64,000 nucleotides of DNA. It comes from Martinezella miluonensis (GTDB taxonomy: Bacteria; Pseudomonadota; Alphaproteobacteria; Rhizobiales; Rhizobiaceae). Where the stretch lies: positions 1-64,000 of the forward strand of contig NZ_FMAH01000008.1 of assembly GCF_900094545.1 (NCBI RefSeq), given 5' to 3'. The number at the start of each line of letters is the position of its first letter. Position 1 is the stretch's first letter. Positions 18,080-26,449 of the stretch are shown in pieces. Below the pieces are notes generated by a model. It was given only the letters and a program-made list of their open reading frames with translations. It ran no database searches and was not told the DNA's origin. The translations under genes and the position numbers were made by a program.

Positions 18080-19336
18080 TCAGCCAACGCAAATTCTGCC
18101 CAACGGACCATCGCGCTTGATGAGGGTGCCAAATGCAGCCGAGCGTTCGGCGAGATCGTCGATGATCTGCGCTCCTGTCTTGCCGCACGCCACCATCGGT
18201 GCATGCCGCTCATGGAAGTCCAGCTCTTCGAGCTGTTCCTCTCCACCGAGTACGATGGGTAGAAGGTCGATCTGCAACGATCCTGTCGGGCCGAAGATAC
18301 AGGTGGCGACCACGCTCTTCCAGACGTCCGGCGAGCTCCATTCGGTTTCACCCTTTTCGGTGTGGAAGAAGAAATTCCCAAGGCCGAAGAAGATCGGGGC
18401 GCGTTTGTAGATCTCGATTGGCTGCAGGACCGGTGTCCCGTGGCTGACGAAGGCGCAGGCACCGGCGTCAATACAGGCATGGGCAAACGCCCTGACCCAG
18501 TCCGGCACGTCGCGCCAGTTCGGCTCCCAGTGATGATGATGGAGATAGGCGATGACGAATTGCCCGCGAGATCTGGCCTTCGCAATTGCCGTCAGCTGAT
18601 TGGAAGCACTATCGGGATCAATGGTGATTACACGCCGATTGCCGTTGGATCGACGGAAAACGGTGCCGTAGAAATCGATTTCCCTGTCATCCTCGAGGAC
18701 CGGAGGGTCGTCGGGCTGGGCATAGTTGGCCCGCTCCAGCGTGGAGCTTTGAAACGTCGCCTGAATTGTCTCCAGCATGTTGAATACGGCGTCATCCGCC
18801 TCGAAAATCCTGGTCACATCCAATTGATTCACACCGGGTTTGGCCGGCCGGCGGTAGCGTGCATTCTCCGCATACATGTTTCGAGGTCCGGGGCCGGCAT
18901 CCATTGCCACCAAGGCTACAAGACGGCGGCCGAAGGCGGCCGCGCCCGGCGCCGCGGCATGATCGCGGTCAAGTCCAATACCGGCGTGGAGGAAACCGCG
19001 CGTACGAACCTCCTCTATCGTAGACAGGATGCCCGGTGGACCAAGATCGAAGGCATGATTGTTGGCGAGCGCCAGGGTATTGAAACCTGTTTGTTTCAAG
19101 GCATCCAGGACAAAGGGGTCTGAACACCCGAAATATGAACCTTTCATGGGAGAGCCACCGTGGCGCCCCAGAATGGTCCCTTCGAAGTTGGTGAAGGCGA
19201 CATCGGCCTTTTTCAGGATTTCCACGATTTGTAGAAAGCCGGGATCACGGCAAATTCTGATGTCACGATGGATGAGCGACTGGCCGGTCATGGCCACGGT
19301 AAAAGGGGAGGGCATCGGTTTACCTGCGATGTTCAA
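18080..19336 (-). CDS. CapA-family (PGA_cap) metallophosphatase-like protein
   Basis: A 418-residue protein of the CapA/PgsA family, calcineurin-like fold. The pattern includes AMTGQSLIHRD near residue 16, VAFTNFEGTIL near residue 46, LALANNHAFDLG near residue 88, IAYLHHHHWEPNW near residue 263 and VSHGTPVLQPIE near residue 293. These supply the expected Asp, Asn and His metal ligands. CapA-type proteins act in poly-gamma-glutamate export or in amide/phosphoester hydrolysis. No PGA synthase genes are near. It lies immediately downstream of an amino-acid ABC importer on the same strand, so a role in handling that importer's substrate is possible. Confidence 0.75.
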   Translation of the reverse strand: MNIAGKPMPSPFTVAMTGQSLIHRDIRICRDPGFLQIVEILKKADVAFTNFEGTILGRHGGSPMKGSYFGCSDPFVLDALKQTGFNTLALANNHAFDLGPPGILSTIEEVRTRGFLHAGIGLDRDHAAAPGAAAFGRRLVALVAMDAGPGPRNMYAENARYRRPAKPGVNQLDVTRIFEADDAVFNMLETIQATFQSSTLERANYAQPDDPPVLEDDREIDFYGTVFRRSNGNRRVITIDPDSASNQLTAIAKARSRGQFVIAYLHHHHWEPNWRDVPDWVRAFAHACIDAGACAFVSHGTPVLQPIEIYKRAPIFFGLGNFFFHTEKGETEWSSPDVWKSVVATCIFGPTGSLQIDLLPIVLGGEEQLEELDFHERHAPMVACGKTGAQIIDDLAERSAAFGTLIKRDGPLGRICVG

Positions 19337-19420
19337 TTAGGATTTCAACCGGGAACTCTGATGTCCTGATCCAGCAGTTGGCCGCTGACAGGACTTCTCG
19401 TTTCAATCAGTCGCGCCGTC

Positions 19421-20266
19421 TCACGGCGTCGCCGATGGAGAAATATCGATCCCGAACCATTTCAGGCTGAGCGCCTTCAGTGTTCCATCTTTGATGCAGT
19501 CATCGACGGCTTTGTCGAAGGCCGCGACGAGATCGGCATTCTCTTTGCGGATGCCGACCCCGACGCCTGGACCCCATAACCCGCCCGACAGTTCCGGGCC
19601 ATAAAAGGCAGCCGTCTCACCATCCTTGCCGTCGAGAAACGTCTTCCATGTGAAATAGTCGGCAAGACCGCCATCAATGCGGCCGGCGGCGAGATCCAGA
19701 TGAAGATTGTCCTGGGTATCATAGCTGCGGATTGTTGCAACTTTACCGAAGAGCTCGTTGAGGACGGCTTCCGAATTCGAAGACCTGAGCACGCCCAAAG
19801 TCCTGCCGGAAAGCGCCGATTGGAGCTGCCCGAGGATTGCCTGCTGCGCGGCGCCAATGCTTGTGAGGTTGATTTTGGCTTTGGTGTCGGTTGCGGGCAG
19901 CTGCAGGTCCTTTCGCATGACCAACTGGTTGAAGCCGCCGGCATAGGGTTGCGAAAAGGCGATCGACTTCTTGCGCTTTTCCGTGATCGCCATGCCGGAC
20001 ATGATCGCATCGAACTTGCCGACGGTCAGCGCCGGGATCATCCCATCCCAATCCTGCGCGACGAACTTGCATTCGACCGCAATGCGTCGGCACAATTCGT
20101 TGCCGACTTCGATGTCGTAGCCGACCAGCTTTCCTTCTGTATCGATCATGTCCCAGGGCGGAGAGGCGCCCTCGGTCGCAATCGTAAGGACTTTGCGATC
20201 CATGGCATGGACGGCGGTCTGGCCCATGAGAGCAATGAGCGATGCTAAGAGAATGGATTTGAGCAT
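19421..20266 (-). CDS. Periplasmic amino-acid/opine-binding protein
   Basis: A 281-residue SBP_bac_3 solute-binding protein with a signal peptide (residues 1-21, ending VHAM). The core has TEGASPPWDMIDTEGKLVGY near residue 32, the family signature GYDIEVGNELCRRI near residue 50 and the ligand region MSGMAITEKRKKSIAFSQPY near residue 88. It resembles the Lao/OccT/NocT group binding basic amino acids or opines. It is in one transcription unit with the two permeases upstream (17 nt gap). Confidence 0.85.
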   Translation of the reverse strand: MLKSILLASLIALMGQTAVHAMDRKVLTIATEGASPPWDMIDTEGKLVGYDIEVGNELCRRIAVECKFVAQDWDGMIPALTVGKFDAIMSGMAITEKRKKSIAFSQPYAGGFNQLVMRKDLQLPATDTKAKINLTSIGAAQQAILGQLQSALSGRTLGVLRSSNSEAVLNELFGKVATIRSYDTQDNLHLDLAAGRIDGGLADYFTWKTFLDGKDGETAAFYGPELSGGLWGPGVGVGIRKENADLVAAFDKAVDDCIKDGTLKALSLKWFGIDISPSATP

Positions 20267-20282
20267 TTGCTGTTTCCCTTTT

Positions 20283-21080
20283 TTATGGTGAGTTGGTGGA
20301 TGGCTGATTGCCGTGTTTCGTGTGGGCTCGCCTGCTCATCGCCTTTCTCAGGCGCAAAAGCCTCGAAGCCATCGGGCCGGCGATGATGTTCCTTGAATTG
20401 CTGGTGGGCGACCGGGCGAGATGCATCTCGAGCATTCGGAAGAATGCCGAAACGATGAAGTTCAAGAGCAGATAAAGAAGACCTGCCGCCAGGAAGACTT
20501 CGTAGGGAGCGAATGTCTCCGAGACCATCCGGCGGGCCAGTCCCGTGATTTCCAGGAGTGTGACGGTGCTTGCCAGCGAGCTCGCCTTGACCAAGCCGAT
20601 CACTTCGTTCGCATAGGAGGGGAGCACGGTCCTGAAGGCCAAAGGGAATATGATCAGCCGGATCTGCATCAGTCGTGACAGGCCGAGGGCCTGGGCGGCT
20701 TCGACGATGCCGCGTGGAACCGCCAATATGCCGGCCCTGAATACTTCGGTGGTGTAAGCGGTGCTGTTCAACGAGAAGGCGGCGAGGGCGCACCAGAACG
20801 GTTCGCGCAGCAACGGCCAGAGGATGCTTTGCCGGACGACCGCCAACTGGCTGAGGCCGTAGTAGACCAGGAAGAGCTGTACCATCAACGGTGTGCCGCG
20901 GAACACATAGGTGTATGCCAGCACCGATCCCGAGAGGGCTCTATTCGGCGATGCCCTGAGAAGGCTGAGTGGCACCGATAGAATGAAGCTGATCACGAGC
21001 GACAGAAGTGTCAGGGCAAGGGTGAGGAAAACACCATGCGCAAGCACGGAAATACTTTCGACGATCAGGTTGATGTCCAT
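20283..21080 (-). CDS. Amino-acid ABC transporter permease (HisM/OccM-like)
   Basis: A 265-residue inner-membrane permease of the His/Glu/Gln/Arg family. The first gap segment FRGTPLMVQLFLVYYG is near residue 60. The EAA loop VEAAQALGLSRLMQIRLIIFP near residue 126 contacts an ATPase. It is 12 nt from the next permease. No ATP-binding subunit gene is found on either side. Confidence 0.85.
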   Translation of the reverse strand: MDINLIVESISVLAHGVFLTLALTLLSLVISFILSVPLSLLRASPNRALSGSVLAYTYVFRGTPLMVQLFLVYYGLSQLAVVRQSILWPLLREPFWCALAAFSLNSTAYTTEVFRAGILAVPRGIVEAAQALGLSRLMQIRLIIFPLAFRTVLPSYANEVIGLVKASSLASTVTLLEITGLARRMVSETFAPYEVFLAAGLLYLLLNFIVSAFFRMLEMHLARSPTSNSRNIIAGPMASRLLRLRKAMSRRAHTKHGNQPSTNSP

Positions 21081-21092
21081 GTCTACACTCCC

Positions 21093-21752
21093 TCAGTGAC
21101 CGGGGATCTGGATGCGCCGCTCCAGGGCGCGAAACGACGCGAGCGACAGGCTGGTGAGGGCGAGATAAAGTGCCGAGGCCATCAGATAGAATGTGAGCGG
21201 TGCCCTCATCGATCCCGCCCCGATAAAGGCCACGCGCATGATGTCGGTCAGTCCGATGACCGACACGAGGGATGTATCTTTCACGAGGGAAATCCAGAGA
21301 TTGCCGTAAGCGGGCAGGGCGACGCGCATCATCTGCGGCAGGATGACGAACAGCCAGATCTGCCATGGTTTCAGGCCCAGACTGCGCGCGGCTTCCGCCT
21401 GTCCTTGCGGAACACTCAGGATCGCACCGCGGAAAATCTCGGCGCAATAGGCGCCGAAGACGATCATCAACGCCGCCACGCCGGCGGCAAAGGCATTGAT
21501 TTCGACATAGCGACCAGTCAGCGCAGTGATGGCCGCCGTTCCTCCGAAATAGACGACGAGAATGACGAGCAGCTCAGGCAGGCCGCGCACGATCGTCGTA
21601 TATGCCTGTCCAACGAGGGCTGAGACACGCAGCTTCGATAGTTTGACCACGGCGACAAGCAGACCAAGAAGAGAGCCGAGCAGGCCGCTGACGAACGCCA
21701 GTACAACGGTGATCTGGAGACCATTGAAGAATTGAAGCGCAAAGCTAAGCAC
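21093..21752 (-). CDS. Amino-acid ABC transporter permease (HisQ/OccQ-like)
   Basis: A 219-residue permease, first gene of the leftward transporter operon. It has VRGLPELLVILVVYFGG near residue 54 and the EAA motif QAEAARSLGLKPWQIWLFVI near residue 117. It pairs with the second permease to form a heterodimeric channel. The divergent LysR gene starts 286 nt to the right, across an AT-rich control region. Confidence 0.85.
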   Translation of the reverse strand: MLSFALQFFNGLQITVVLAFVSGLLGSLLGLLVAVVKLSKLRVSALVGQAYTTIVRGLPELLVILVVYFGGTAAITALTGRYVEINAFAAGVAALMIVFGAYCAEIFRGAILSVPQGQAEAARSLGLKPWQIWLFVILPQMMRVALPAYGNLWISLVKDTSLVSVIGLTDIMRVAFIGAGSMRAPLTFYLMASALYLALTSLSLASFRALERRIQIPGH

Positions 21753-21844
21753 GCAGATCCTCTCCGCCTTAAGTCGGAGTGCTGCCGAAATAAGGTCGCC
21801 TTATATCTTATTTTCTCATCTAGGATGCGGATACTACCGGAAAT

Positions 21845-21859
21845 AGTATTTTAAATACT
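21845..21859. promoter_or_regulatory. Palindrome in the transporter-lysR intergenic region
   Basis: A 15-bp perfect palindrome AGTATTT-T-AAATACT in an AT-rich stretch between the divergent permease and lysR genes. It has the A/T-rich, T...A layout of LysR binding sites and is the best operator candidate. Binding is inferred. Confidence 0.4.
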
Positions 21860-22038
21860 TATAATCCTAAGTAATATTTACATATAACCAAGATTTATAC
21901 TTTAACTGTCCGGCGTCAATCTATAAGGTTCTCTTAATTAACATAAGCCCAGCTTATATGCCGTTGCCCGCCAGCGTTGGGGAACCTCACTTCGACGGCG
22001 ACGACGTTCGGGTCGGCCAAAACGACGGGACCGGAAAG

Positions 22039-22947
22039 ATGGTAGCCAAAACCACGACGGGCGTGACGCTCCGGCAGCTACAGATTTTTCGTGAGGTTTT
22101 GCGCACGGGATCGGAACGGCACGCCGCGAAGATCCTCAAGATCACCCAGCCGGCCGTCAGTCAGCAGATCAGGCAGCTTGAGCTTGAGGTCGATCTCGCG
22201 TTGTTTGCGCGGGAGAATAATCGGCTGGTACCGACGGACCGTGCCTGGGATCTGTTGCGCAGCGTCGACGGAGCCCTGCAGAGCGTTGACCGGATCGAGA
22301 AATCGATTGCTGCCTTGCGTAACGAAGAGGCGGGCTCATTGAGCCTGGCTGCTCCGGGCGTTTTCTGCCTGAACGCCATCCCCCAGGCTATTAAGGCCGT
22401 CCGCAAGAGCAATCCCCTGTCGTTTCAAATCAGGTCCGGCAGCTATCAGCAGATCGCGGAACACGTTCTCAATGGCAGGGCAGATCTGGGAGTTTCGCGC
22501 CTGCCGCTCGACGAGCGTGCCTTCGAGTGGGCACCGGCCGCCACGGCCAGGAACGTCTGCCTGTTCCAGGCGGGACATCAGTTGGCCGCCAAAGACGTGA
22601 TCACGCCGGAGGACATTATCGGCGAGGCATTGGTGGATATAGAACCCCAGTTTGCGGCCCATCAAATGAATATCAATGCCTTGCGATATCGGGGCGTGGA
22701 GCCGGAGCTAGCTGTTGAATACGACGCCAACGGTCATGACGTAGGCTTCGTCGCGGCCGGCGTCGGAATTTCGATCATCAATAGCCTGATTGCCCAGGAA
22801 TATCGGCAATTCGGCCTCGAGTTCAGGCCGTTCGAACCTGGCGCCGTCTATCATTACGTGGTGTTCTGGCAACGAGGGCGCCAATTGACCGGCGGCATGC
22901 GACAAACCGTCGATGAGCTGCTCGTCGCGTTCGGAGCGTCGGTCTAA
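22039..22947 (+). CDS. LysR-family regulator (OccR/NocR-like)
   Basis: A LysR-type regulator of about 302 residues. The HTH is in LRQLQIFREVLRTGSERHAA (residues ~10-29) with ITQPAVSQQIRQLELEVDLALF following. A C-terminal periplasmic-binding-like effector domain begins near residue 95. The frame stays open to 21958, but the ATG at 22039 (MVAKTTTGVTLRQLQ) fits the family's normal N-terminus. It is divergent from the amino-acid/opine importer, which it probably controls. Confidence 0.82.
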   Translation: MVAKTTTGVTLRQLQIFREVLRTGSERHAAKILKITQPAVSQQIRQLELEVDLALFARENNRLVPTDRAWDLLRSVDGALQSVDRIEKSIAALRNEEAGSLSLAAPGVFCLNAIPQAIKAVRKSNPLSFQIRSGSYQQIAEHVLNGRADLGVSRLPLDERAFEWAPAATARNVCLFQAGHQLAAKDVITPEDIIGEALVDIEPQFAAHQMNINALRYRGVEPELAVEYDANGHDVGFVAAGVGISIINSLIAQEYRQFGLEFRPFEPGAVYHYVVFWQRGRQLTGGMRQTVDELLVAFGASV

Positions 22948-23160
22948 ATATGTTTAAACGAGCGGGCGTCATAAACACCGACTGTTGCGCTGAGAGGTGA
23001 CCCCAAGGGGTGAAATCACGACGCAAATGAACAGTCTCTTGATTGACACTGTCCCGTCCGAGACCTGGATGAAACAGCACGCAACACAGCGCAACATGAA
23101 AACAGCGAAATCGCCAAATTTTCAATTACCTAAGCTACTGATTTTCTTAAGGAAAGTGAT

Positions 23161-23234
23161 TGGCTGGGGAACCTGGACTCGAACCAAGATTAACGGAGTC
23201 AGAGTCCGTCGTTCTACCATTGAACTATTCCCCA
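23161..23234 (-). tRNA. tRNA-Gln (anticodon CUG)
   Basis: A 74-nt cloverleaf on the minus strand. The acceptor stem pairs TGGGGAA with TTCCCCA, the 3' CCA is encoded, and the anticodon loop is CTCTGAC with anticodon CTG. The T loop is GGTTCGAGTCC. Its 3' end faces the accessory region to the left, as expected for an island insertion site. Confidence 0.95.
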
Positions 23235-23276
23235 ACGGCTGCCAAGCGATTGAGCGTTAGCAGCGAAGGTTGCGCC

Positions 23277-23304
23277 TCTATAATCGAATTTGCCGCGGAT
23301 GCAA
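23277..23304 (-). promoter_or_regulatory. Housekeeping promoter for tRNA-Gln
   Basis: Read on the minus strand: TTGCAT, 16 nt spacer, TATAGA, about 40 nt upstream of the tRNA 5' end. Confidence 0.5.
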
Positions 23305-23473
23305 ATACTTTAACGCGGACAAGTCCAATTTTTTGAAAGTGAGTCGGCAGCGTCCGGGATAGTCAGTGGATGCGCACGCTCTCAAGGGATTAGGCGAATA
23401 TCATCGCCTGCGTCGCTTGGGGCGTCTGATCCGAAATACGCGACGTCTCGTCAGCCTCGCATACGCCGTCAGC

Positions 23474-24109
23474 TCACCAGCGCAGGATACGCTTGCCGAG
23501 GATATAGCCGATTCCCGTTACGATCGCGATCGCGATCGGATACCAGAGCAGCACGAAGAGCGGGCTGTCGTCCGTGCAGTTGGAGGCGTAGAAGGTCGCG
23601 GCGATGCCGCTAGCGGCAAGTCCGGCGACGGCTCCGGCAACGCCTGGCCGCTCCGGCGCTCCTTGGCGCAAGGCAAACAGGAAGCAGGCAAGTGGGCCGA
23701 TCGACAACAGCGGAATAAGCGTCAGGCAGAAGCGGGCATTGTGCCCGATCATGCGAGCTCCCCAGCTATCAGCCGGCATGACGGCCAGTTCGGCGGCAAC
23801 GGCCGCAAGCAAGAGTATCGGCGCCGCCAGAAGCATCCAGCCCCAAAGGCGCAGGGGGGCGCCTGGCCGGCCGATGCGGAAGACGACGGCACAGGCGGTC
23901 ACAGCGAGCGCGATCGTCACGACGAATTTGAACAGGAAGCGGACGGTCGCCATCGCGGTGTCGATGTCGGCGCGAAAGCCGATCATGGCGAAGAAAAGAC
24001 CGCCGCTGATCAGCACGCCCGCGATGACCGCCAGAGTCAGGGCCTTGCCGATCCGCATGCGGACCGGCGCGTCCTGCGCCAGAAGATTGATTAGGTCATC
24101 GGTTTTCAC
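23474..24109 (-). CDS. nrsF: NrsF-family (DUF1109) anti-sigma factor
   Basis: A 211-residue membrane protein with six hydrophobic segments and a short cytoplasmic N-terminus (KTDDLINLLAQD) typical of DUF1109/NrsF. NrsF holds its partner ECF sigma factor at the membrane until a metal or stress signal appears. I chose the GTG at 24109, overlapping the 3' end of the sigma gene by 14 nt; the longer frame starts at 24136. Cys in the final periplasmic loop (FYASNCTDDSP) could take part in sensing, which is speculative. Confidence 0.85.
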   Translation of the reverse strand: MKTDDLINLLAQDAPVRMRIGKALTLAVIAGVLISGGLFFAMIGFRADIDTAMATVRFLFKFVVTIALAVTACAVVFRIGRPGAPLRLWGWMLLAAPILLLAAVAAELAVMPADSWGARMIGHNARFCLTLIPLLSIGPLACFLFALRQGAPERPGVAGAVAGLAASGIAATFYASNCTDDSPLFVLLWYPIAIAIVTGIGYILGKRILRW

Positions 24110-24662
24110 TGGTCTCACTCCGATAAAGGGCTGCAAGCGCCTTCAACGCGCGGTGCAACGCCACACGCACCGCCCCTTCCGTCATCTTCAGCCGATCCGC
24201 CGTTTCCCGGACGCTGGTTCCCTCGACGGAAATCGAGCGCACGATCGTTTTCTGCGGATCTTTCAACTGCTCCAGCATGCGATCGACATCGAACCGATCC
24301 AGGGCATCAGTATGCTCTTCTGCCTCCAGGAAATCGATCACGTCGTCGATCGGTACGCTCATATGTCGTCCACGCCGCCTCAGGCTGTCGATGAGCTTGT
24401 TACGCACGATCGTCGACAGCCAAGGTCCGATCGGACGCGAGGAATCCCATGTGCCGCGCTTCAGATGGATGGCCAGCAGCACTTCCTGAACCACATCCTC
24501 GGCCTCGCTTGCCGGCGTCCCCAGCCGATCGCAGCGCCTTCGCGCCATGGCGCGCAGATGCGGCGTCACTGCGGATAGGAAACGGTGATATGCCTGCGCA
24601 TCGCCGCCGATGGCGTCGCGCATCCATACTGCCCATTCCTCTTCGCGCGCCGAATGATTCAC
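24096..24662 (-). CDS. sigF: ECF-family RNA polymerase sigma factor
   Basis: A sigma-70 ECF factor of up to 188 residues. Region 2 contains SEAEDVVQEVLLAIHLKR near residue 52 and WLSTIVRNKLIDSLRRRG near residue 81. Region 4 has GTSVRETADRLKMTEGAVRV near residue 148. It is paired with the NrsF-type anti-sigma, as in the SigF-NrsF system of Caulobacter. The longest start is GTG 24662; an in-frame ATG at 24623 gives a more typical N-terminus. The predicted promoter lies only 12 nt upstream of the GTG, so the message may be nearly leaderless or the ATG used. Symbol by analogy. Confidence 0.85.
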   Translation of the reverse strand: MNHSAREEEWAVWMRDAIGGDAQAYHRFLSAVTPHLRAMARRRCDRLGTPASEAEDVVQEVLLAIHLKRGTWDSSRPIGPWLSTIVRNKLIDSLRRRGRHMSVPIDDVIDFLEAEEHTDALDRFDVDRMLEQLKDPQKTIVRSISVEGTSVRETADRLKMTEGAVRVALHRALKALAALYRSETSENR

Positions 24663-24673
24663 CCGACATCTCC

Positions 24674-24702
24674 TCTACGCAGGACCGCAGGATTTCGTTA
24701 CC
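24674..24702 (-). promoter_or_regulatory. ECF-type promoter of the sigma/anti-sigma operon
   Basis: On the minus strand: GGTAAC, 17-nt spacer, CGTAGA. It matches the promoter at 24828 facing the other way in -35 core, -10 and spacing, implying autoregulation by the encoded sigma factor. Confidence 0.65.
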
Positions 24703-24827
24703 GGCAATGGCCATTCTTTTTCAAGTCTTTTCGGTTTCAGGCAAAAGTCGTCGTGCCGCAGGCTGATCGAGCGAGACATATAGCCGGCGCAGATTATTTC
24801 AGCGCCGATAAAAAATTTCGCGCCGGC

Positions 24828-24856
24828 TGTAACATCGCGGCGACAGGCTCCGTAGA
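24828..24856 (+). promoter_or_regulatory. ECF-type promoter of the bufferin operon
   Basis: TGTAAC, 17-nt spacer, CGTAGA, about 50 nt upstream of the first precursor gene. It has the same -35 core (GTAAC), -10 and spacing as the sigma-gene promoter. GTAACC-type -35 elements are known for SigF-class promoters. Confidence 0.65.
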
Positions 24857-24904
24857 CCCTGATGCAAGCCAATGACGGCTCGCATCCATTTAGGAGACAG
24901 ATCC

Positions 24905-25171
24905 ATGAAGAACAGCATCATCACCCTGGCTATCGCAGGCTCGATCGCATCGGCACTTGCATCCATCGCCGTCCCGGCATCGGCAGCCGACTCCAAGGAA
25001 AAATGCTACGGCGTTGCCCTCAAAGGTCAGAACGATTGTGCCGCCGGCAAGCATGATTGCGCCGGCAAGTCGGCCATGAGCTATGATAAGATGTCCTTCA
25101 AGCTCGTGCCGGCCGGCACCTGCACCTCCATGAAGACCCCGCAGGGCCATGGCTCACTGACCCCGGCCTGA
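24905..25171 (+). CDS. bufA1: Bufferin-type (DUF2282) RiPP precursor 1
   Basis: An 88-residue precursor. The Sec signal peptide (residues 1-27, ending VPASA) is followed by a core with four Cys: [18 protein letters not shown], then HDCAGKS, and AGTC near the end. DUF2282 proteins are substrates of the DUF692 enzyme encoded downstream. In Caulobacter the modified product (bufferin) sequesters copper in the periplasm after Cys conversion to thiooxazoles. The ATG at 24905 is chosen for GGAGA just upstream and the signal peptide. The ECF promoter at 24828 drives it. Confidence 0.85.
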   Translation: MKNSIITLAIAGSIASALASIAVPASAADSKEKCYGVALKGQNDCAAGKHDCAGKSAMSYDKMSFKLVPAGTCTSMKTPQGHGSLTPA

Positions 25172-25217
25172 TCTGAAGTCCGATCACCGATCAATTAGCT
25201 GATGTAAGGAGTTTGTC

Positions 25218-25502
25218 ATGAGCAGGATTTCCGCAGTCGCCCTGGCCGCATCGGTCGCAGCGGCGGTGACACTGGCCGCCGGCGTCACCACCGCTTCGGC
25301 CGCCGATGCCAAGGAAAAATGCTACGGCATCGCCCTCAAGGGCCAGAATGATTGCGCCGCCGGCCCCGGCACGACCTGCGCCGGCACATCGAAGATCGAT
25401 TATCAGCGCAACTCGTGGAAGCTCGTTCCCGCCGGAACCTGTGAAGCGATCAAGACGCCAAACGGCCATGGCACGCTGATGCAAGGTCCGGCGCCTGTCT
25501 GA
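25218..25502 (+). CDS. bufA2: Bufferin-type (DUF2282) RiPP precursor 2
   Basis: A 94-residue second precursor, 46 nt after the first. Signal peptide residues 1-28 (ending TTASA). The core repeats [18 protein letters not shown] almost exactly, then diverges ([18 protein letters not shown]) before AGTC. All four Cys positions match precursor 1. AAGGAG precedes the ATG. The leader differs more than the core, suggesting an old tandem duplication under selection for the Cys motif. Confidence 0.85.
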   Translation: MSRISAVALAASVAAAVTLAAGVTTASAADAKEKCYGIALKGQNDCAAGPGTTCAGTSKIDYQRNSWKLVPAGTCEAIKTPNGHGTLMQGPAPV

Positions 25503-25584
25503 TCGAATGCGGTGACGCAGGGCGGCGCATGGTCCCCGCGCCGCCCTCCTTCCAGGATCGAGCTTATCCAAACGGAGGCCTGCC

Positions 25585-26439
25585 ATGAAACCGTCAGAAC
25601 TTCCCCGCCGTGCCGGGGTCGGCTTCAAGCCGGAACATTTTGCGGCGATCAACGTCGCCAGCCAGCCGATCGGCTTCTTCGAAGTCCATGCGGAAAACTA
25701 TATGGGCGCCGGCGGCCCACCGCATGCCCAGCTCGGCAAGCTGCGCCAGGATTATGCTTTGTCTATCCATGGCGTCGGCCTTTCCATTGGCTCGATGCAG
25801 CCGTTGGATACGGAACATCTCGCCCGCCTGAAGATCGTCTGCGATCGCTATGAGCCTGAGAGTTTTTCGGAGCATCTCGCCTGGTCGACCCACGACACGA
25901 CCTTTCTCAACGATCTGCTGCCGCTGCCCTATACCGAGACGACCCTTGCGCAGGTTTGCGCCCATATCGACCGGGTTCAGACCATGCTCGGCCGCCAGAT
26001 GCTGCTCGAGAATCCGGCTACCTATCTGCTCTTCGAGGAGAGCACGATTGAGGAGACGGAGTTTCTGGCCGAAGTCGCCCGCCGTACAGGCTGTGGCCTG
26101 CTGCTCGACGTCAACAATGTTTTCGTCGCCGCCACCAACCATCACATGGATCCGCGGGCCTATCTCAAGCGCTTCCCGGTGCAATGGGTGCGCGAGATAC
26201 ATCTGAGCGGCCATTCGGAGACCATAGACGATGCAGGCGCGCCTCTGCTGATCGACAGCCACGATACGCCGGTGAAGGATCCTGTCTGGGTGCTTTACGA
26301 GGAGCTGATTGGCCAAACCGGGCCGATCGCCAGCCTCGTCGAGTGGGATAACGACGTGCCGGAATGGCCGGTTTTGAGAGCGGAGGCGGAGGCTGCCGAG
26401 GCCATCTTGAAACGCGCGGCCGAACGCCGGGCAGCCTGA
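25585..26439 (+). CDS. bufB: DUF692 multinuclear iron oxidative enzyme (MNIO), BufB
   Basis: A 284-residue TIM-barrel MNIO enzyme. Conserved metal-ligand blocks in order: [11 protein letters not shown] near residue 32, HGVGLSIGS near residue 64, SEHLAW near residue 97, LLENPATYL near residue 138, [10 protein letters not shown] near residue 172, EIHLSGHSE near residue 208 and DSHDTPV near residue 227. MNIOs modify Cys residues of RiPP precursors with iron and oxygen. The two upstream DUF2282 peptides are its likely substrates. DUF2063 follows 10 nt later. Confidence 0.9.
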   Translation: MKPSELPRRAGVGFKPEHFAAINVASQPIGFFEVHAENYMGAGGPPHAQLGKLRQDYALSIHGVGLSIGSMQPLDTEHLARLKIVCDRYEPESFSEHLAWSTHDTTFLNDLLPLPYTETTLAQVCAHIDRVQTMLGRQMLLENPATYLLFEESTIEETEFLAEVARRTGCGLLLDVNNVFVAATNHHMDPRAYLKRFPVQWVREIHLSGHSETIDDAGAPLLIDSHDTPVKDPVWVLYEELIGQTGPIASLVEWDNDVPEWPVLRAEAEAAEAILKRAAERRAA

Positions 26440-26449
26440 GGAGAAGACC

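Noticed and set aside
22997..23260. 87-codon frame over tRNA-Gln
   Set aside because: It runs antisense through the tRNA and has no protein-like features.
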